DNA from: PALSA-505 sp963699015
Lineage (GTDB): Bacteria; Actinomycetota; Actinomycetes; Streptosporangiales; Streptosporangiaceae
Direction: 5' to 3'
Length of the DNA: 64,000 bases
NCBI GenBank assembly: GCA_963699015.1
Contig: CAVOSX010000008.1
Location: forward strand, 744,001-808,000
A program made the position numbers and the translations under genes. Under the pieces are notes generated by a model that saw nothing but the letters and a program-made list of their open reading frames with translations, searched no databases and was not told the DNA's origin. Numbering within the stretch: position 1 is the first letter of the stretch; each line of letters starts with the position of its first letter. Shown here piece after piece: positions 36,090-44,531 of the stretch.

Positions 36090-36191
36090 CCGGGGCCAGT
36101 CAGCGTTGCGCGGATTACCGCACGAGGTCCCGTATCGGGGCCTCGATTCATGTGCGGGCCGGGACCCCGGTTTGATTTTCCGGAGGTTCCG
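36059..36191 (+). promoter_or_regulatory. metG: Structured 5' leader of metG covering its ribosome site
   Basis: Three structured elements. (1) ATCCGCGCA (36059-36067) pairs perfectly with TGCGCGGAT (36107-36115), enclosing the hairpin GCCCCG/CGGGGC (36080-36096). (2) CCGCAC (36118-36123) pairs with GTGCGG (36152-36157), enclosing CGAGG-T-CCCG / CGGG-G-CCTCG (36123-36145). (3) 36162-36170 pairs with 36180-36190 (GGACCCCGG against CCGGAGGTTCC, 9 pairs, two one-base bulges), burying the GGAGG of metG. CCGG at 36159-36162 can instead pair with 36167-36170 and free the site. This looks like a translational switch. Confidence 0.6.
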
Positions 36192-37715
36192 ATGACCGAA
36201 CGCATCTATCTCAGTACCACGATTCCCTACGTCAACGCGCGGCCGCACCTGGGCTTCGCGCTCGAGCTGGTGCAGGCGGACGCGCTGGCCCGGCACTACC
36301 GGCAGCGTGGCGATCTGGTGCGGTTCCAGACCGGGACCGATGAGAACTCGCTCAAGAACGTGCTGGCCGCGCAGGCCGAGGGCGTGCCGGTGCGCGCGCT
36401 GGTGCGGCGCAACGCGGCCGCGTTCGCGGAGCTGGCCGGGCCGCTCGCGCTGTCGTATGACGACTTCATCCAGACCAGCAGCGACCCGCGGCACCTGGCC
36501 GGGGCGCAGCGGTTGTGGCGGGCCTGCGCGGAGCGCGGGGATCTCTACCTCAAGGAGTACCGGGGCCGGTACTGCGTGGGCTGCGAGCAGTTCTACCGGG
36601 ATGCCGAGCTGGCCGGGGGCAGCTGCCCCGAGCATGGCACCGTCCCGCAGCTGGTGTCGGAGCGGAACTGGTTCTTCCGGCTGTCGCGGTACGGCGGGGC
36701 GCTGCACGACCTGGTCAGCTCGGGCCGGCTGCGGGTAGAGCCGGCCGGCCGCCGGAACGAGGTGCTCGCGTTCATCGCCTCGGGCCTTGAGGACTTCAGC
36801 ATCTCCCGCTCCACGCAGCGGGCGCACGGCTGGGGCATCCCGGTGCCAGGCGATCCCGGCCAGGTGATGTACGTGTGGTGGGACGCGCTCGGTAACTACA
36901 TCAGCGCGCTCGGCTATGGCGGGCAGGCCGGGGAGTACGAGCGATGGTGGCGTCACGCGGACCGGCGGGTGCACCTGGTGGGCAAGGGCGTGCTGCGGTT
37001 TCACGCCGTCTACTGGCCCGCGATGCTGTTGTCGGCAGGCCAGCCCCTTCCCACCGACATCCTGGTGCACGACTACCTGACCACGGACGGGCGCAAGATC
37101 AGCAAGTCTGGTGCCGGCACGCCGGACCCGGTGGCGCTGGTACGGCAGTTCGGCACCGACTCGGTTCGGTGGTGGCTGCTTCGCGAGGTGCCCCGGGTCG
37201 GGGACACCGACTTCACCGCGGGCAGGCTCATCGCCCGTGCCAACGCGGACCTGGCCGGCGGCCTGGGCAACCTGGTAAGCCGGACGGTGACCATGGTGCA
37301 CCGCTACCGGGCGGGCGTGCTTCCCGGCGGCGGCGGGCAGGGCCGGGCGGGCGGTCCCGGCGCCGGGCGGCTGCGGGCCGCCTGCGAGCGGGCGCCTGGC
37401 CTCGTTGACGCCGCCCTCGCTGACTTCGACTTCCGGGCCGCGGCCGACGCCACCTGGCAGATCGTCGATCAGGCCAACCGCTACATCGAGGACGTCAGGC
37501 CCTGGCAGCTCGCCCGCTCGCAGCACGGCCCCGCAGCCGCCCGGCTGGACGCCGCGCTCGCCCTGCTCATCGGGGCCTGCCGCTGCGTGGCCGGCCAGCT
37601 CGCCCCGCTGGTGCCCGCCACCGCGGCCAGGGTAGCCGCGCAATGCACGCCGGCCGGCCCGCTGGGCAAGCTGCCCGACCCCGAGCCGGTCTTCGGAAGG
37701 CTAGCCACCGCGTGA
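36192..37715 (+). CDS. metG: Methionyl-tRNA synthetase
   Basis: Charges tRNA(Met). ATG 36192 with GGAGG six bases upstream; 507 residues. Class I features: TTIPYVNARPHLGFALELVQ (HIGH-like HLGF), RFQTGTDENSLKN, the zinc-knuckle region YCVGCEQFYRDAEL...GSCPEHG, SISRSTQRAHGWGIPVPGDP, VWWDALGNYISALGY, and the KMSKS-like GRKISKSGAG. It lacks the C-terminal tRNA-binding EMAP-like domain. Following gatB instead of the usual rsmI/tatD surroundings, it could be a second, regulated MetRS copy; that is inference. Confidence 0.94.
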   Translation: MTERIYLSTTIPYVNARPHLGFALELVQADALARHYRQRGDLVRFQTGTDENSLKNVLAAQAEGVPVRALVRRNAAAFAELAGPLALSYDDFIQTSSDPRHLAGAQRLWRACAERGDLYLKEYRGRYCVGCEQFYRDAELAGGSCPEHGTVPQLVSERNWFFRLSRYGGALHDLVSSGRLRVEPAGRRNEVLAFIASGLEDFSISRSTQRAHGWGIPVPGDPGQVMYVWWDALGNYISALGYGGQAGEYERWWRHADRRVHLVGKGVLRFHAVYWPAMLLSAGQPLPTDILVHDYLTTDGRKISKSGAGTPDPVALVRQFGTDSVRWWLLREVPRVGDTDFTAGRLIARANADLAGGLGNLVSRTVTMVHRYRAGVLPGGGGQGRAGGPGAGRLRAACERAPGLVDAALADFDFRAAADATWQIVDQANRYIEDVRPWQLARSQHGPAAARLDAALALLIGACRCVAGQLAPLVPATAARVAAQCTPAGPLGKLPDPEPVFGRLATA

Positions 37716-38011
37716 TGGATCAGATGAGCGCTGACCTGCGCGGATTGCGGTGAGTTTCGCTCCCTTCCGGTGCGTTACTGCGCCGCACTCTCAACCTAAG
37801 TGTGACCTTCGGTACGTAAGGTGAGTTCCATCGCCAGGAGCGATATCGCCTCCAGCCGGCCGGCGATCCCGGCCCGAGTCCGGAGGCCACGGCATCACTT
37901 CGGTCGGGACGGCATCTGCAGAGGTTGATCAGGCACGCGTCGGGTGGCCTGGACCCGCACCATTTCCGTGGGCGCGACTAAGGGAGGCTCGCACGTGTCG
38001 GGGGACCACCG
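37716..38011 (+). promoter_or_regulatory. 296-bp region upstream of the GGDEF-EAL gene with an inverted repeat
   Basis: No gene seen. It contains the perfect 10-bp palindrome GCGATATCGC (37840-37849), flanked by GGAG and CTCC to make a larger imperfect dyad (37837-37853), and two copies of GGTGAGTT (in 37751-37770 and 37820-37830). TACGTAAGGT lies between them. Probably holds the promoter and a structured leader of the next gene. I could not match it to a c-di-GMP riboswitch. Confidence 0.35.
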
Positions 38012-40696
38012 ATGAGCATCGCGGCGCACGCGCTAGCGGCCGCCGGGATCGCCGCATCAGCGCTGGCAGCGCTCACCTTGTGGCTGGCGGCCCGGCGGCG
38101 CGTCGGCCGGGGCAGGCTCGCCTACCTGTGGTTCAGCGGAGCGGCCGGATTCTGGTGCCTCGGCGTCATCGCGCAGCAGGTCCTCGGCGCCCCGCTCAGC
38201 GGCGTGGCCGCCGGCCTGACGCTTGCCGACCTGCCGCCGCTGCTGGCCCTTATCGCGGTGGTGGCGGGCGTCGTGGTGCTGGTGGCGGCGGGCGGCGGCA
38301 AGGCCGGCGACGGATGGCGGACCCTCGGCCAGCGGATGGCCAGGCGCCCGGTGATCCCGCGGCTGGCTGACGGCTTCGTGCTCGCGGCCGTGCTCTTCGT
38401 CATCGGCTGGATCGCGCTGTTCGGCCCGGACTACATCAGGTCGGGAAGCGGGCCCGGGGCGTTCGCGGTGGAGCTGCTGCACCCGATGGCCGGCCTGGTG
38501 GCGGCCGCCCTGGTGCTGCCCATGATCTCGGACGCCGGGGCCACGGCGGTGCCGCCGTTCGTCGCGGTGCTGCTGGTGACGGTGAGCGACGCGCTGGGGG
38601 TGAGCGCCCGGCTTGACGGCGGCACCCCGGGGGCGGCCCAGCAGGCCGTCGCCCTCGCCGCGTTCTGCGTGCTCGGCCTTACGCCGTGGCTGGCCGCGCC
38701 GCGCGGCGGGCGCGGCGGCCGGATGGCGGCGGACGTGCCTGCCGCGGCGGTCGCGTCCGGGGCGGCCGCCCTGGCGGCGGTGGCCGTCTGCGTCTGGGCG
38801 CTGGCCCGGGGGCACGGCGCGCCTGCCCTGGTCGTGGTGGCGAGCGCGGCGGTCCTCGCGCTGGCCGCGCGGATGCTCGGCGCGGTCGCTGGCGGCAGGC
38901 GCGGGATGCGAGCCTCGCTGGAATCGGGGCGCCGGTTCCGTGAGCTGGCCCACCTCACCAGCGACGTCGTGATCGTCTGCGAGCAGGGCGGGATTATCCG
39001 CTACGCCAGCCCGGCGGTGGCCGAGTACGGGTACTCGACCGACCGGCTGCTCGGCGCCAGGCTCGACGAGCTGGTCCACCCGGAGGACAGGCCAGGCTGC
39101 AGGCAGGCCGTGGCCGCGTCGCTTGACCAGCCGGGCCTGCCTGGTAGGTTCCCGTGCCGGGTGCGGGCCGCGGACGGTACCTGGCGGCACGTGGAGGCGA
39201 CGGTCTCGCCCTACCGCCATCCCGGCGGGACCGACCAGCTGCTGGTCACGGCGCGCGACGTCAGCGACCAGGTAGCGCTGCGCAGGCAGGTGACGCACCT
39301 GACCTTCCACGACGGCCTGACCGGCCTGCCGAACCGCGCCTACCTGGAGGAGCGCGCGACGACGGCGCTCGGGGAGCCGGCCGGGGAGCCGGACTCCGGC
39401 GCCCGCACCGTCCAGGCCGGCGTGGTCTTCCTCGACCTCGACGGGTTCACCGCGGTCAACGACTCGGTCGGCCATAGGGCCGGGGACCTGCTGATCGCGC
39501 AGGCGGCCCGGCGGCTGCGCGCGGCCGTGCCGCCCGCGGCCACCGTGGTCCGCTGGGGCGGCGATGAGTTCGCGATCCTGACCGAAGACGCCGCGGGAGC
39601 GCAGGAAATCGTGGATTTGGCCGACCGGCTGGCGCAGAGCGTGGCTGCGGAGCCGTTCCGGGTGGCGGGGCGGGATATCTCGCTGACGGCCAGCGTGGGC
39701 GTGGCCTTCGCGGGCTCCGACCCGCCCGGGATCGTGCTGCGCAATGCTGATGTCGCGATGGCCAGGGCCAAGGGATCGGGTGGCGGCAAGGTGGAGGTCT
39801 TCGCCGCGCAGATGCACCAGGACGTGGTGCACCGGCTCGAGCTGACCAGTGACCTGCAGCGCGCCATCACCGACGGGCAGCTGGTCGTGGAGTACCAGCC
39901 TGTCGTCGAGCTGGCCACCTCGCGGGTCAGCGGCGCGGAGGCGCTGGTCCGCTGGTGGCGCGGCGGCACGGCCGTCCCTCCCGGGGAGTTCCTGGGCGTC
40001 GCGGAGGACTCGGGTCTCATCGTGCCGCTCGGCAACTGGGTGCTGCGCCAGGCGTGCGAGCAGGCCGCGCGGTGGTACCGGTCGGCTGCCGACGTCGGCA
40101 TATCGGTGAACTTCTCGCCGCGGCAGGTGAACGCGGAGCACTTCCCCGAGTCCGTGCTCGGCGCGCTCGGCGACGCCGGGCTGCCGCCCGAGGCCCTCAC
40201 GCTCGAGGTCACCGAGCGGGTCCTGGTGCAGGCCGGACGGCCCGCCCTGGCCCACCTCAGCGAGCTGCGCCGCGCCGGCGTCCGGCTCGCCATCGATGAC
40301 TTCGGTACCGGTTACGCCTCACTGGCCTACCTGCGCCAGCTCCCGGTGGACATCATCAAGATCGACCGCTCGTTCGTGGCCGGCCTGGGCGAGGACGACA
40401 CGCTCACGCTGCTGACCAGGACGATCGTCCAGCTCGGCCGGGAGCTGGGCATCGCGGTGGTCGCGGAGGGCATCGAGAGCTCGCGGCAGCTTGGCCTGCT
40501 CAGGGACATGGGCTGCGGGCTCGGCCAGGGCTACCTGGTGGCCGCCCCGATGTCGGCCGCCGACGTGGAGGCGCTGATCGGGACCACGGTCGCCCAGCCT
40601 GGCGGCGGCGCCGTGCCGCCGGATCCGGAAGCCGAGCCCGAGGCAGTTGTCTCATTATCTGAGACACAACTGCGCAGAAGCTGGAACAGGCGGTAG
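38012..40696 (+). CDS. Membrane PAS-GGDEF-EAL protein (cyclic di-GMP turnover)
   Basis: 894 residues. Residues 1 to about 295 are a block of 7-9 hydrophobic helices (a membrane sensor). About 305-425 is a PAS domain (RFRELAHLTSDVVIVCEQGG, HPEDRPGCRQ, VTARDVSDQ). The diguanylate cyclase domain carries an intact GGDEF at 516-520 (RWGGDEFAIL). The phosphodiesterase domain carries intact EAL at 643-645 (GAEALVRWW), IDDFGTGYASL and EGIES. Both active sites look functional, so it may make or degrade c-di-GMP depending on the signal. Its TAG stop is part of the -10 box of the ilvB leader. Confidence 0.93.
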   Translation: MSIAAHALAAAGIAASALAALTLWLAARRRVGRGRLAYLWFSGAAGFWCLGVIAQQVLGAPLSGVAAGLTLADLPPLLALIAVVAGVVVLVAAGGGKAGDGWRTLGQRMARRPVIPRLADGFVLAAVLFVIGWIALFGPDYIRSGSGPGAFAVELLHPMAGLVAAALVLPMISDAGATAVPPFVAVLLVTVSDALGVSARLDGGTPGAAQQAVALAAFCVLGLTPWLAAPRGGRGGRMAADVPAAAVASGAAALAAVAVCVWALARGHGAPALVVVASAAVLALAARMLGAVAGGRRGMRASLESGRRFRELAHLTSDVVIVCEQGGIIRYASPAVAEYGYSTDRLLGARLDELVHPEDRPGCRQAVAASLDQPGLPGRFPCRVRAADGTWRHVEATVSPYRHPGGTDQLLVTARDVSDQVALRRQVTHLTFHDGLTGLPNRAYLEERATTALGEPAGEPDSGARTVQAGVVFLDLDGFTAVNDSVGHRAGDLLIAQAARRLRAAVPPAATVVRWGGDEFAILTEDAAGAQEIVDLADRLAQSVAAEPFRVAGRDISLTASVGVAFAGSDPPGIVLRNADVAMARAKGSGGGKVEVFAAQMHQDVVHRLELTSDLQRAITDGQLVVEYQPVVELATSRVSGAEALVRWWRGGTAVPPGEFLGVAEDSGLIVPLGNWVLRQACEQAARWYRSAADVGISVNFSPRQVNAEHFPESVLGALGDAGLPPEALTLEVTERVLVQAGRPALAHLSELRRAGVRLAIDDFGTGYASLAYLRQLPVDIIKIDRSFVAGLGEDDTLTLLTRTIVQLGRELGIAVVAEGIESSRQLGLLRDMGCGLGQGYLVAAPMSAADVEALIGTTVAQPGGGAVPPDPEAEPEAVVSLSETQLRRSWNRR
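40649..40665 (+). repeat. AT-rich inverted repeat ahead of the ilvB promoter
   Basis: GTCTCA-TTATC-TGAGAC, with flanking AGTT/AACT that also pair across a two-base bulge. It lies within the last codons of the GGDEF-EAL gene, 29-45 bases upstream of the ilvB leader -10 box, in a locally AT-rich patch. Possible operator or, less likely, a chance result of codon choice. Confidence 0.35.
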
Positions 40697-40699
40697 GGT
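40694..40699 (+). promoter_or_regulatory. ilvB: -10 box of the ilvB leader
   Basis: TAGGGT, 7 bases (GAGCGAC), GTG of the leader peptide. The first three bases are the stop codon of the GGDEF-EAL gene. Confidence 0.65.
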
Positions 40700-40706
40700 G
40701 AGCGAC

Positions 40707-40754
40707 GTGCACCGCAGCCTGATTCTCGTACTTCGCCAGCGCGCAGGTCGCTGA
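40707..40754 (+). CDS. ilvB leader peptide
   Basis: 15-codon frame MHRSLILVLRQRAGR, starting GTG and stopping TGA. It has a run of regulatory codons Leu-Ile-Leu-Val-Leu, the three amino acids made with the downstream enzymes. The stop lies in the upper stem of the first hairpin. Ribosome stalling at these codons under branched-chain amino-acid shortage would prevent formation of the terminator. Such attenuators before ilvB are known in actinobacteria; this assignment is from the sequence. Confidence 0.85.
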   Translation: MHRSLILVLRQRAGR

Positions 40755-40772
40755 CGAGTCAGCCGCCTGCGC
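40741..40772 (+). promoter_or_regulatory. ilvB: First hairpin of the ilvB attenuator
   Basis: GCGCAGG / CCTGCGC (7 bp), a 3x3 internal loop, then CTGAC / GTCAG. It overlaps the last codons of the leader peptide and is the pause / anti-antiterminator element. Confidence 0.7.
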
Positions 40773-40775
40773 GCT

Positions 40776-40809
40776 CCCCTCGATCGCCACCCGGCGCGGG
40801 GGGTTTTTT
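40776..40809 (+). terminator. ilvB: Rho-independent terminator of the ilvB attenuator
   Basis: CCCCTCG (40776-40782) pairs with CGGGGGG (40797-40803), with an inner CGCC/GGCG and an ACCC loop, followed directly by six T. The only classical stem-plus-T-run terminator seen in the window. Confidence 0.85.
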
Positions 40810-40844
40810 ATTTGCCCCGCAGCCACCGACCAGGAAGCCGCCCG

Positions 40845-42758
40845 ATGACCGAGCAGACGACGCCAGCCCGTCAGGCCCCCAGCCCGCGTGACATCGCCGC
40901 GCGGGTGGGCACGGCCGCGCCCCACACCGCAGCAGGCCCGGCCCCGGCCGCCGAGCCGGCCAGCCGGCCCGCGGCGGTACCGGCGGCCGTCCCGCGCCAG
41001 GTCACCGGGGCCCAGGCGCTGATCCTCGCCCTCGAGGAACTCGGCACCGAGGTCGTGTTCGGCCTGCCCGGCGGCGCGATCCTGCCGGCCTACGATCCGC
41101 TGCTCGACTCCACCCGGCTGCGGCACGTCCTGGTCCGGCACGAGCAGGGCGCCGGGCATGCCGCTACCGGGTACGCGCAGGCCACCGGGCGGGTCGGCGT
41201 CTGCATGGCCACCTCGGGCCCGGGCGCGACCAACCTGGTCACGCCGATCGCGGACGCGTTCCTGGACTCGGTGCCGCTGGTGGCGATCACCGGCCAGGTG
41301 CCCACCAGCCTGATAGGCACCGACGGCTTCCAGGAAGCGGACATCTCCGGGATCACGCTGCCGATCACCAAGCACAACTTCCTCGTCACCCAGGCCGATG
41401 ACATCGCCAGGACCGTGGGCGAGGCGTTCCACCTGGCCGCGACCGGCCGGCCCGGGCCGGTGCTGGTGGACATCGCCAAGGACGCGCTGCAGGCCAGCAC
41501 CGAGTTCCGCTGGCCCGTGCCGTTCAGCCTGCCCGGGTACCACCCGGTCACCCGCCCGCACTCCCGGCAGGTGCGGGAGGCCGCCCGCATCATCGCGACC
41601 GCGCGCAGGCCGGTGCTGTACGCGGGCGGCGGGGTCATCAAGGCCGGCGCGCACCGCGAGCTGCGGCAGCTCGCCGAGCTGACCGGCGCCCCCGTCATCA
41701 CCACGCTGATGGCGCGCGGCGCCTTCCCGGACAGCCACCCGCAGCACCTCGGCATGCCCGGCATGCACGGCACGGTCGCGGCGGTCGGCGCGCTGCAGAA
41801 GGCGGACCTCATCGTCGCGCTCGGCACCAGGTTCGACGACCGGGTGACCGGCAGGCTGGACAGCTTCGCGCCCGGCGCGGCGGTCGTGCACGCGGACATC
41901 GACCCGGCCGAGATCTCCAAGAACAGGCACGCCGACGTGCCCATCGTGGGGGATTGCCGGGAGGTGATCACCGAACTCATCGCGGCGGTCAGCACCGAGC
42001 ACGAGGCCGGGAACTGCGGCGACCTCGCCGACTGGTGGGCTCAGCTTGACGCCTGGCGCGGCACCTACCCGCTCGGGTACGAGCAGCCGGCCGACGGCTC
42101 GCTCGCGCCGCAGTACGTGATCGAGCGGATCGGGAAGATCGCCGGTCCTGAGGCGGTCTACGTGGCCGGCGTCGGCCAGCATCAGATGTGGGCCGCCCAG
42201 TTCATCAAGTACGAGCAGCCAGCCACCTGGATCAACTCCGGCGGCCTGGGCACCATGGGGTTCGCGGTGCCTGCGGCCATGGGTGCCAAGATGGGCCGTC
42301 CCGGGGCGTGCGTGTGGGCGATCGACGGCGACGGCTGCTTTCAGATGACCAACCAGGAGCTGGCTACCTGCGCGCTGGAGGGCATCCCGGTCAAGGTGGC
42401 CATCATCAACAACGGCAACCTCGGCATGGTCCGGCAGTGGCAGACCCTGTTCTACAACGGGCGGTACTCCCAGACCGACCTGGGTCCGCAGCCGGATCCC
42501 GCGGCGTCAGCCGGGACGCGCGTGCCGGACTTCGTCAAGCTGGCCGAGGCCTACGGCTGCGCCGGCCTGCGCTGCGAGACGCCCGGGCAGGTGGACGAGG
42601 TGATCAGGCAGGCCATGGAGATCGACGATAAGCCGGTCGTGGTCGATTTCATCGTGCACCGGGACGCGATGGTCTGGCCGATGGTGGCCGCCGGCACCAG
42701 CAACGACGACATCAAGGTGGCCCGTGACATGGCCCCGGACTGGGACGTGACCGAATGA
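40845..42758 (+). CDS. ilvB: Acetolactate synthase large subunit
   Basis: First common step of Val/Leu/Ile synthesis; ThDP- and FAD-dependent. ATG 40845, 637 residues, with a Pro/Ala-rich N-terminal tail of about 50 residues. Motifs: VFGLPGGAILPAYDPL, the catalytic Glu in LVRHEQGAGHAATGYA, CMATSGPGATNLVTP, GTRFDDRVTG (FAD), and the ThDP motif GDGCFQMTNQELATCALEGI ending IINN. Overlaps ilvN by 4 bases. Confidence 0.97.
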   Translation: MTEQTTPARQAPSPRDIAARVGTAAPHTAAGPAPAAEPASRPAAVPAAVPRQVTGAQALILALEELGTEVVFGLPGGAILPAYDPLLDSTRLRHVLVRHEQGAGHAATGYAQATGRVGVCMATSGPGATNLVTPIADAFLDSVPLVAITGQVPTSLIGTDGFQEADISGITLPITKHNFLVTQADDIARTVGEAFHLAATGRPGPVLVDIAKDALQASTEFRWPVPFSLPGYHPVTRPHSRQVREAARIIATARRPVLYAGGGVIKAGAHRELRQLAELTGAPVITTLMARGAFPDSHPQHLGMPGMHGTVAAVGALQKADLIVALGTRFDDRVTGRLDSFAPGAAVVHADIDPAEISKNRHADVPIVGDCREVITELIAAVSTEHEAGNCGDLADWWAQLDAWRGTYPLGYEQPADGSLAPQYVIERIGKIAGPEAVYVAGVGQHQMWAAQFIKYEQPATWINSGGLGTMGFAVPAAMGAKMGRPGACVWAIDGDGCFQMTNQELATCALEGIPVKVAIINNGNLGMVRQWQTLFYNGRYSQTDLGPQPDPAASAGTRVPDFVKLAEAYGCAGLRCETPGQVDEVIRQAMEIDDKPVVVDFIVHRDAMVWPMVAAGTSNDDIKVARDMAPDWDVTE

Positions 42759-43315
42759 CCAGGCAAACGACGGAGAACGGGGGGATGCCCATGAACAGGC
42801 ACACGCTGTCTGTGCTGGTGGAGAACAAGCCCGGCCTGCTGGTGCGGGTGGCCGGGTTGTTCGCGCGCCGCGGGTTCAACATCGACTCGCTCGCGGTCGG
42901 GCCCACAGAGCACGAGGACTTCTCCCGGATGACGATCGTGGTGAACTGCGAGGATCATCCGCTTGAGCAGGTCACCAAGCAGCTGAACCGGCTGATCAAC
43001 GTGCTGAAGATCGTGGAGCTCGAGCCGGCCGCCGCGGTCCAGCGCGAGCTGTTGCTGGTCAAGGTCCATGCCGATCTGGAGACCAGGTCGCGAGTGCTGG
43101 AGACGGTGGCGCTATTCCGGGCCAAGGTGGTGGACGTGGCGACGGACGCCGTCACGGTCGAGGCCACCGGCAACAAGGAGAAGCTGGAGGCGCTGATCAG
43201 GGTGCTTCAGCCGTTCGGTATCAAGGAACTTGTGCAGTCCGGCATGGTGGCCATGGGCCGTGGCGGCCGGTCCATCACCGATCGTGCGCTGCGGCCCGTC
43301 GAGCGCAGCGCGTGA
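42755..43315 (+). CDS. ilvN: Acetolactate synthase small (regulatory) subunit
   Basis: Valine-sensing regulatory subunit. ATG 42755 overlaps the ilvB stop; ATG 42785 or 42791 (nearer HTLSVLVENKPGLL) are alternatives. Up to 186 residues: N-terminal ACT domain (VRVAGLFARRGFNIDSLAVG) and C-terminal AHAS-S domain (LLLVKVHADLETRSRVLE ... GIKELVQSGMVAMGRG). Confidence 0.95.
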   Translation: MTRQTTENGGMPMNRHTLSVLVENKPGLLVRVAGLFARRGFNIDSLAVGPTEHEDFSRMTIVVNCEDHPLEQVTKQLNRLINVLKIVELEPAAAVQRELLLVKVHADLETRSRVLETVALFRAKVVDVATDAVTVEATGNKEKLEALIRVLQPFGIKELVQSGMVAMGRGGRSITDRALRPVERSA

Positions 43316-43328
43316 CCACGACGAGAAA

Positions 43329-44339
43329 GTGACCAGGAAAGTGGCAGAGATCTTTTACGACGACGGCGCCGATCTCGGGCTCGTGCAGCGGCGTCACGTC
43401 GCCGTGCTCGGATACGGCAGCCAGGGCCATGCCCACGCGCTCTCGCTGCGCGACTCGGGCGTCAACGTGCGGGTCGGGCTCCCCGAGGGATCCGGCAGCA
43501 TCGAGAAGGCGGACAGCGAGGGCCTGCGGGTGCTGACGCCCCGGGAGGCCTGCGAGGAGTCTGACCTGATCATGGTCCTGGTTCCTGATCACCTGCAGCG
43601 CGGCCTGTACGCCGACGCGATCGGGCCGGCCCTGGTGGAGGGCGACGCGCTGTTCTTCGCGCACGGCCTGTCCATCCGCTACGGGCTGATCCAGCCGCCG
43701 CCTGGCGTGGACGTGTGCATGGTCGCGCCCAAGGGGCCTGGTCACCTGGTTCGCCGCCAGTTCAGCGAGGGCCGGGGCGTGCCCGTCCTGGTCGCGGTGC
43801 ACGCCGACGCGTCGGGGAACGCGTGGCCGCTGGCCCTGTCCTACGCCAAGGCGATCGGCGGCACCCGGGCCGGGGCGCTGAAGACCACGTTCACCGAAGA
43901 GACGGAGACCGACCTGTTCGGCGAGCAGGCGGTGCTCTGCGGCGGGATCTCCGAGCTGATCAAGGCGGGTTTTGCCACCCTGGTCGAGGCCGGATACCAG
44001 CCCGAGGTCGCCTACTTCGAGTGCCTGCACGAGATGAAGCTGATCGTGGATCTCATGTACGAGGGCGGCATCTCCAAGATGTACTGGTCGGTCTCCGACA
44101 CCGCGGAGTTCGGCGGCTACACCCGCGGCCCGCGCATCATCGACGAGCGGACCAGGGCGGAGATGCGCAAGATCCTCGCCGAGGTCCGGGACGGCACGTT
44201 CGCCCGCGAGCTGGTAGAAGAATTCGACGCCGGCCGGCCCACCTTCCTCAAGCGGCGCGAGGCCGAGCAGTCCGAGCAGATCGAGCAGGTGGGCGCCGAA
44301 CTCCGGCCGCTGATGAGCTGGCTCGAAGACACCGGCTGA
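43329..44339 (+). CDS. ilvC: Ketol-acid reductoisomerase
   Basis: Second step of Val/Ile/Leu synthesis, Mg and NAD(P)H dependent. Start taken as GTG 43329 (GTG 43341 also possible); 336 residues, class I length. Motifs: VAVLGYGSQGHAHALSLRDS, VAPKGPGHLVRRQFSEGRGV, TFTEETETDLFGEQAVLCGG (metal-binding Asp/Glu), and YFECLHEMKLIVDLMYEGGI. Completes ilvB-ilvN-ilvC, 13 bases after ilvN. Confidence 0.96.
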   Translation: MTRKVAEIFYDDGADLGLVQRRHVAVLGYGSQGHAHALSLRDSGVNVRVGLPEGSGSIEKADSEGLRVLTPREACEESDLIMVLVPDHLQRGLYADAIGPALVEGDALFFAHGLSIRYGLIQPPPGVDVCMVAPKGPGHLVRRQFSEGRGVPVLVAVHADASGNAWPLALSYAKAIGGTRAGALKTTFTEETETDLFGEQAVLCGGISELIKAGFATLVEAGYQPEVAYFECLHEMKLIVDLMYEGGISKMYWSVSDTAEFGGYTRGPRIIDERTRAEMRKILAEVRDGTFARELVEEFDAGRPTFLKRREAEQSEQIEQVGAELRPLMSWLEDTG

Positions 44340-44531
44340 CGACCGGCGCCCGGCGGCGCGACGCGATGCTCAGCCCGCCGCGGCCAGCTACGGCCGCCCG
44401 GCAGCGCAGCCGTCCGGGCGGCCGGCCGCACCGCGCCGTCATCGCTCTGAGTACACGACTGGTACGTATGAGTGGTTTCCGCACTCTGGTGAGGGGCATC
44501 CAATGGTCACCCCCACGAGAGAGGCGGCATT

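Noticed and set aside
36059..36191. T-box riboswitch for metG
   Set aside because: The expected T-box core (UGGNACCGCG) is not present; GGATTACCGCAC is only a partial likeness, and no specifier loop on the 3' side of the first stem shows a Met codon.
37716..38011. Cyclic di-GMP riboswitch upstream of the GGDEF-EAL gene
   Set aside because: I could not find the conserved GEMM core blocks; only unrelated palindromes were seen.
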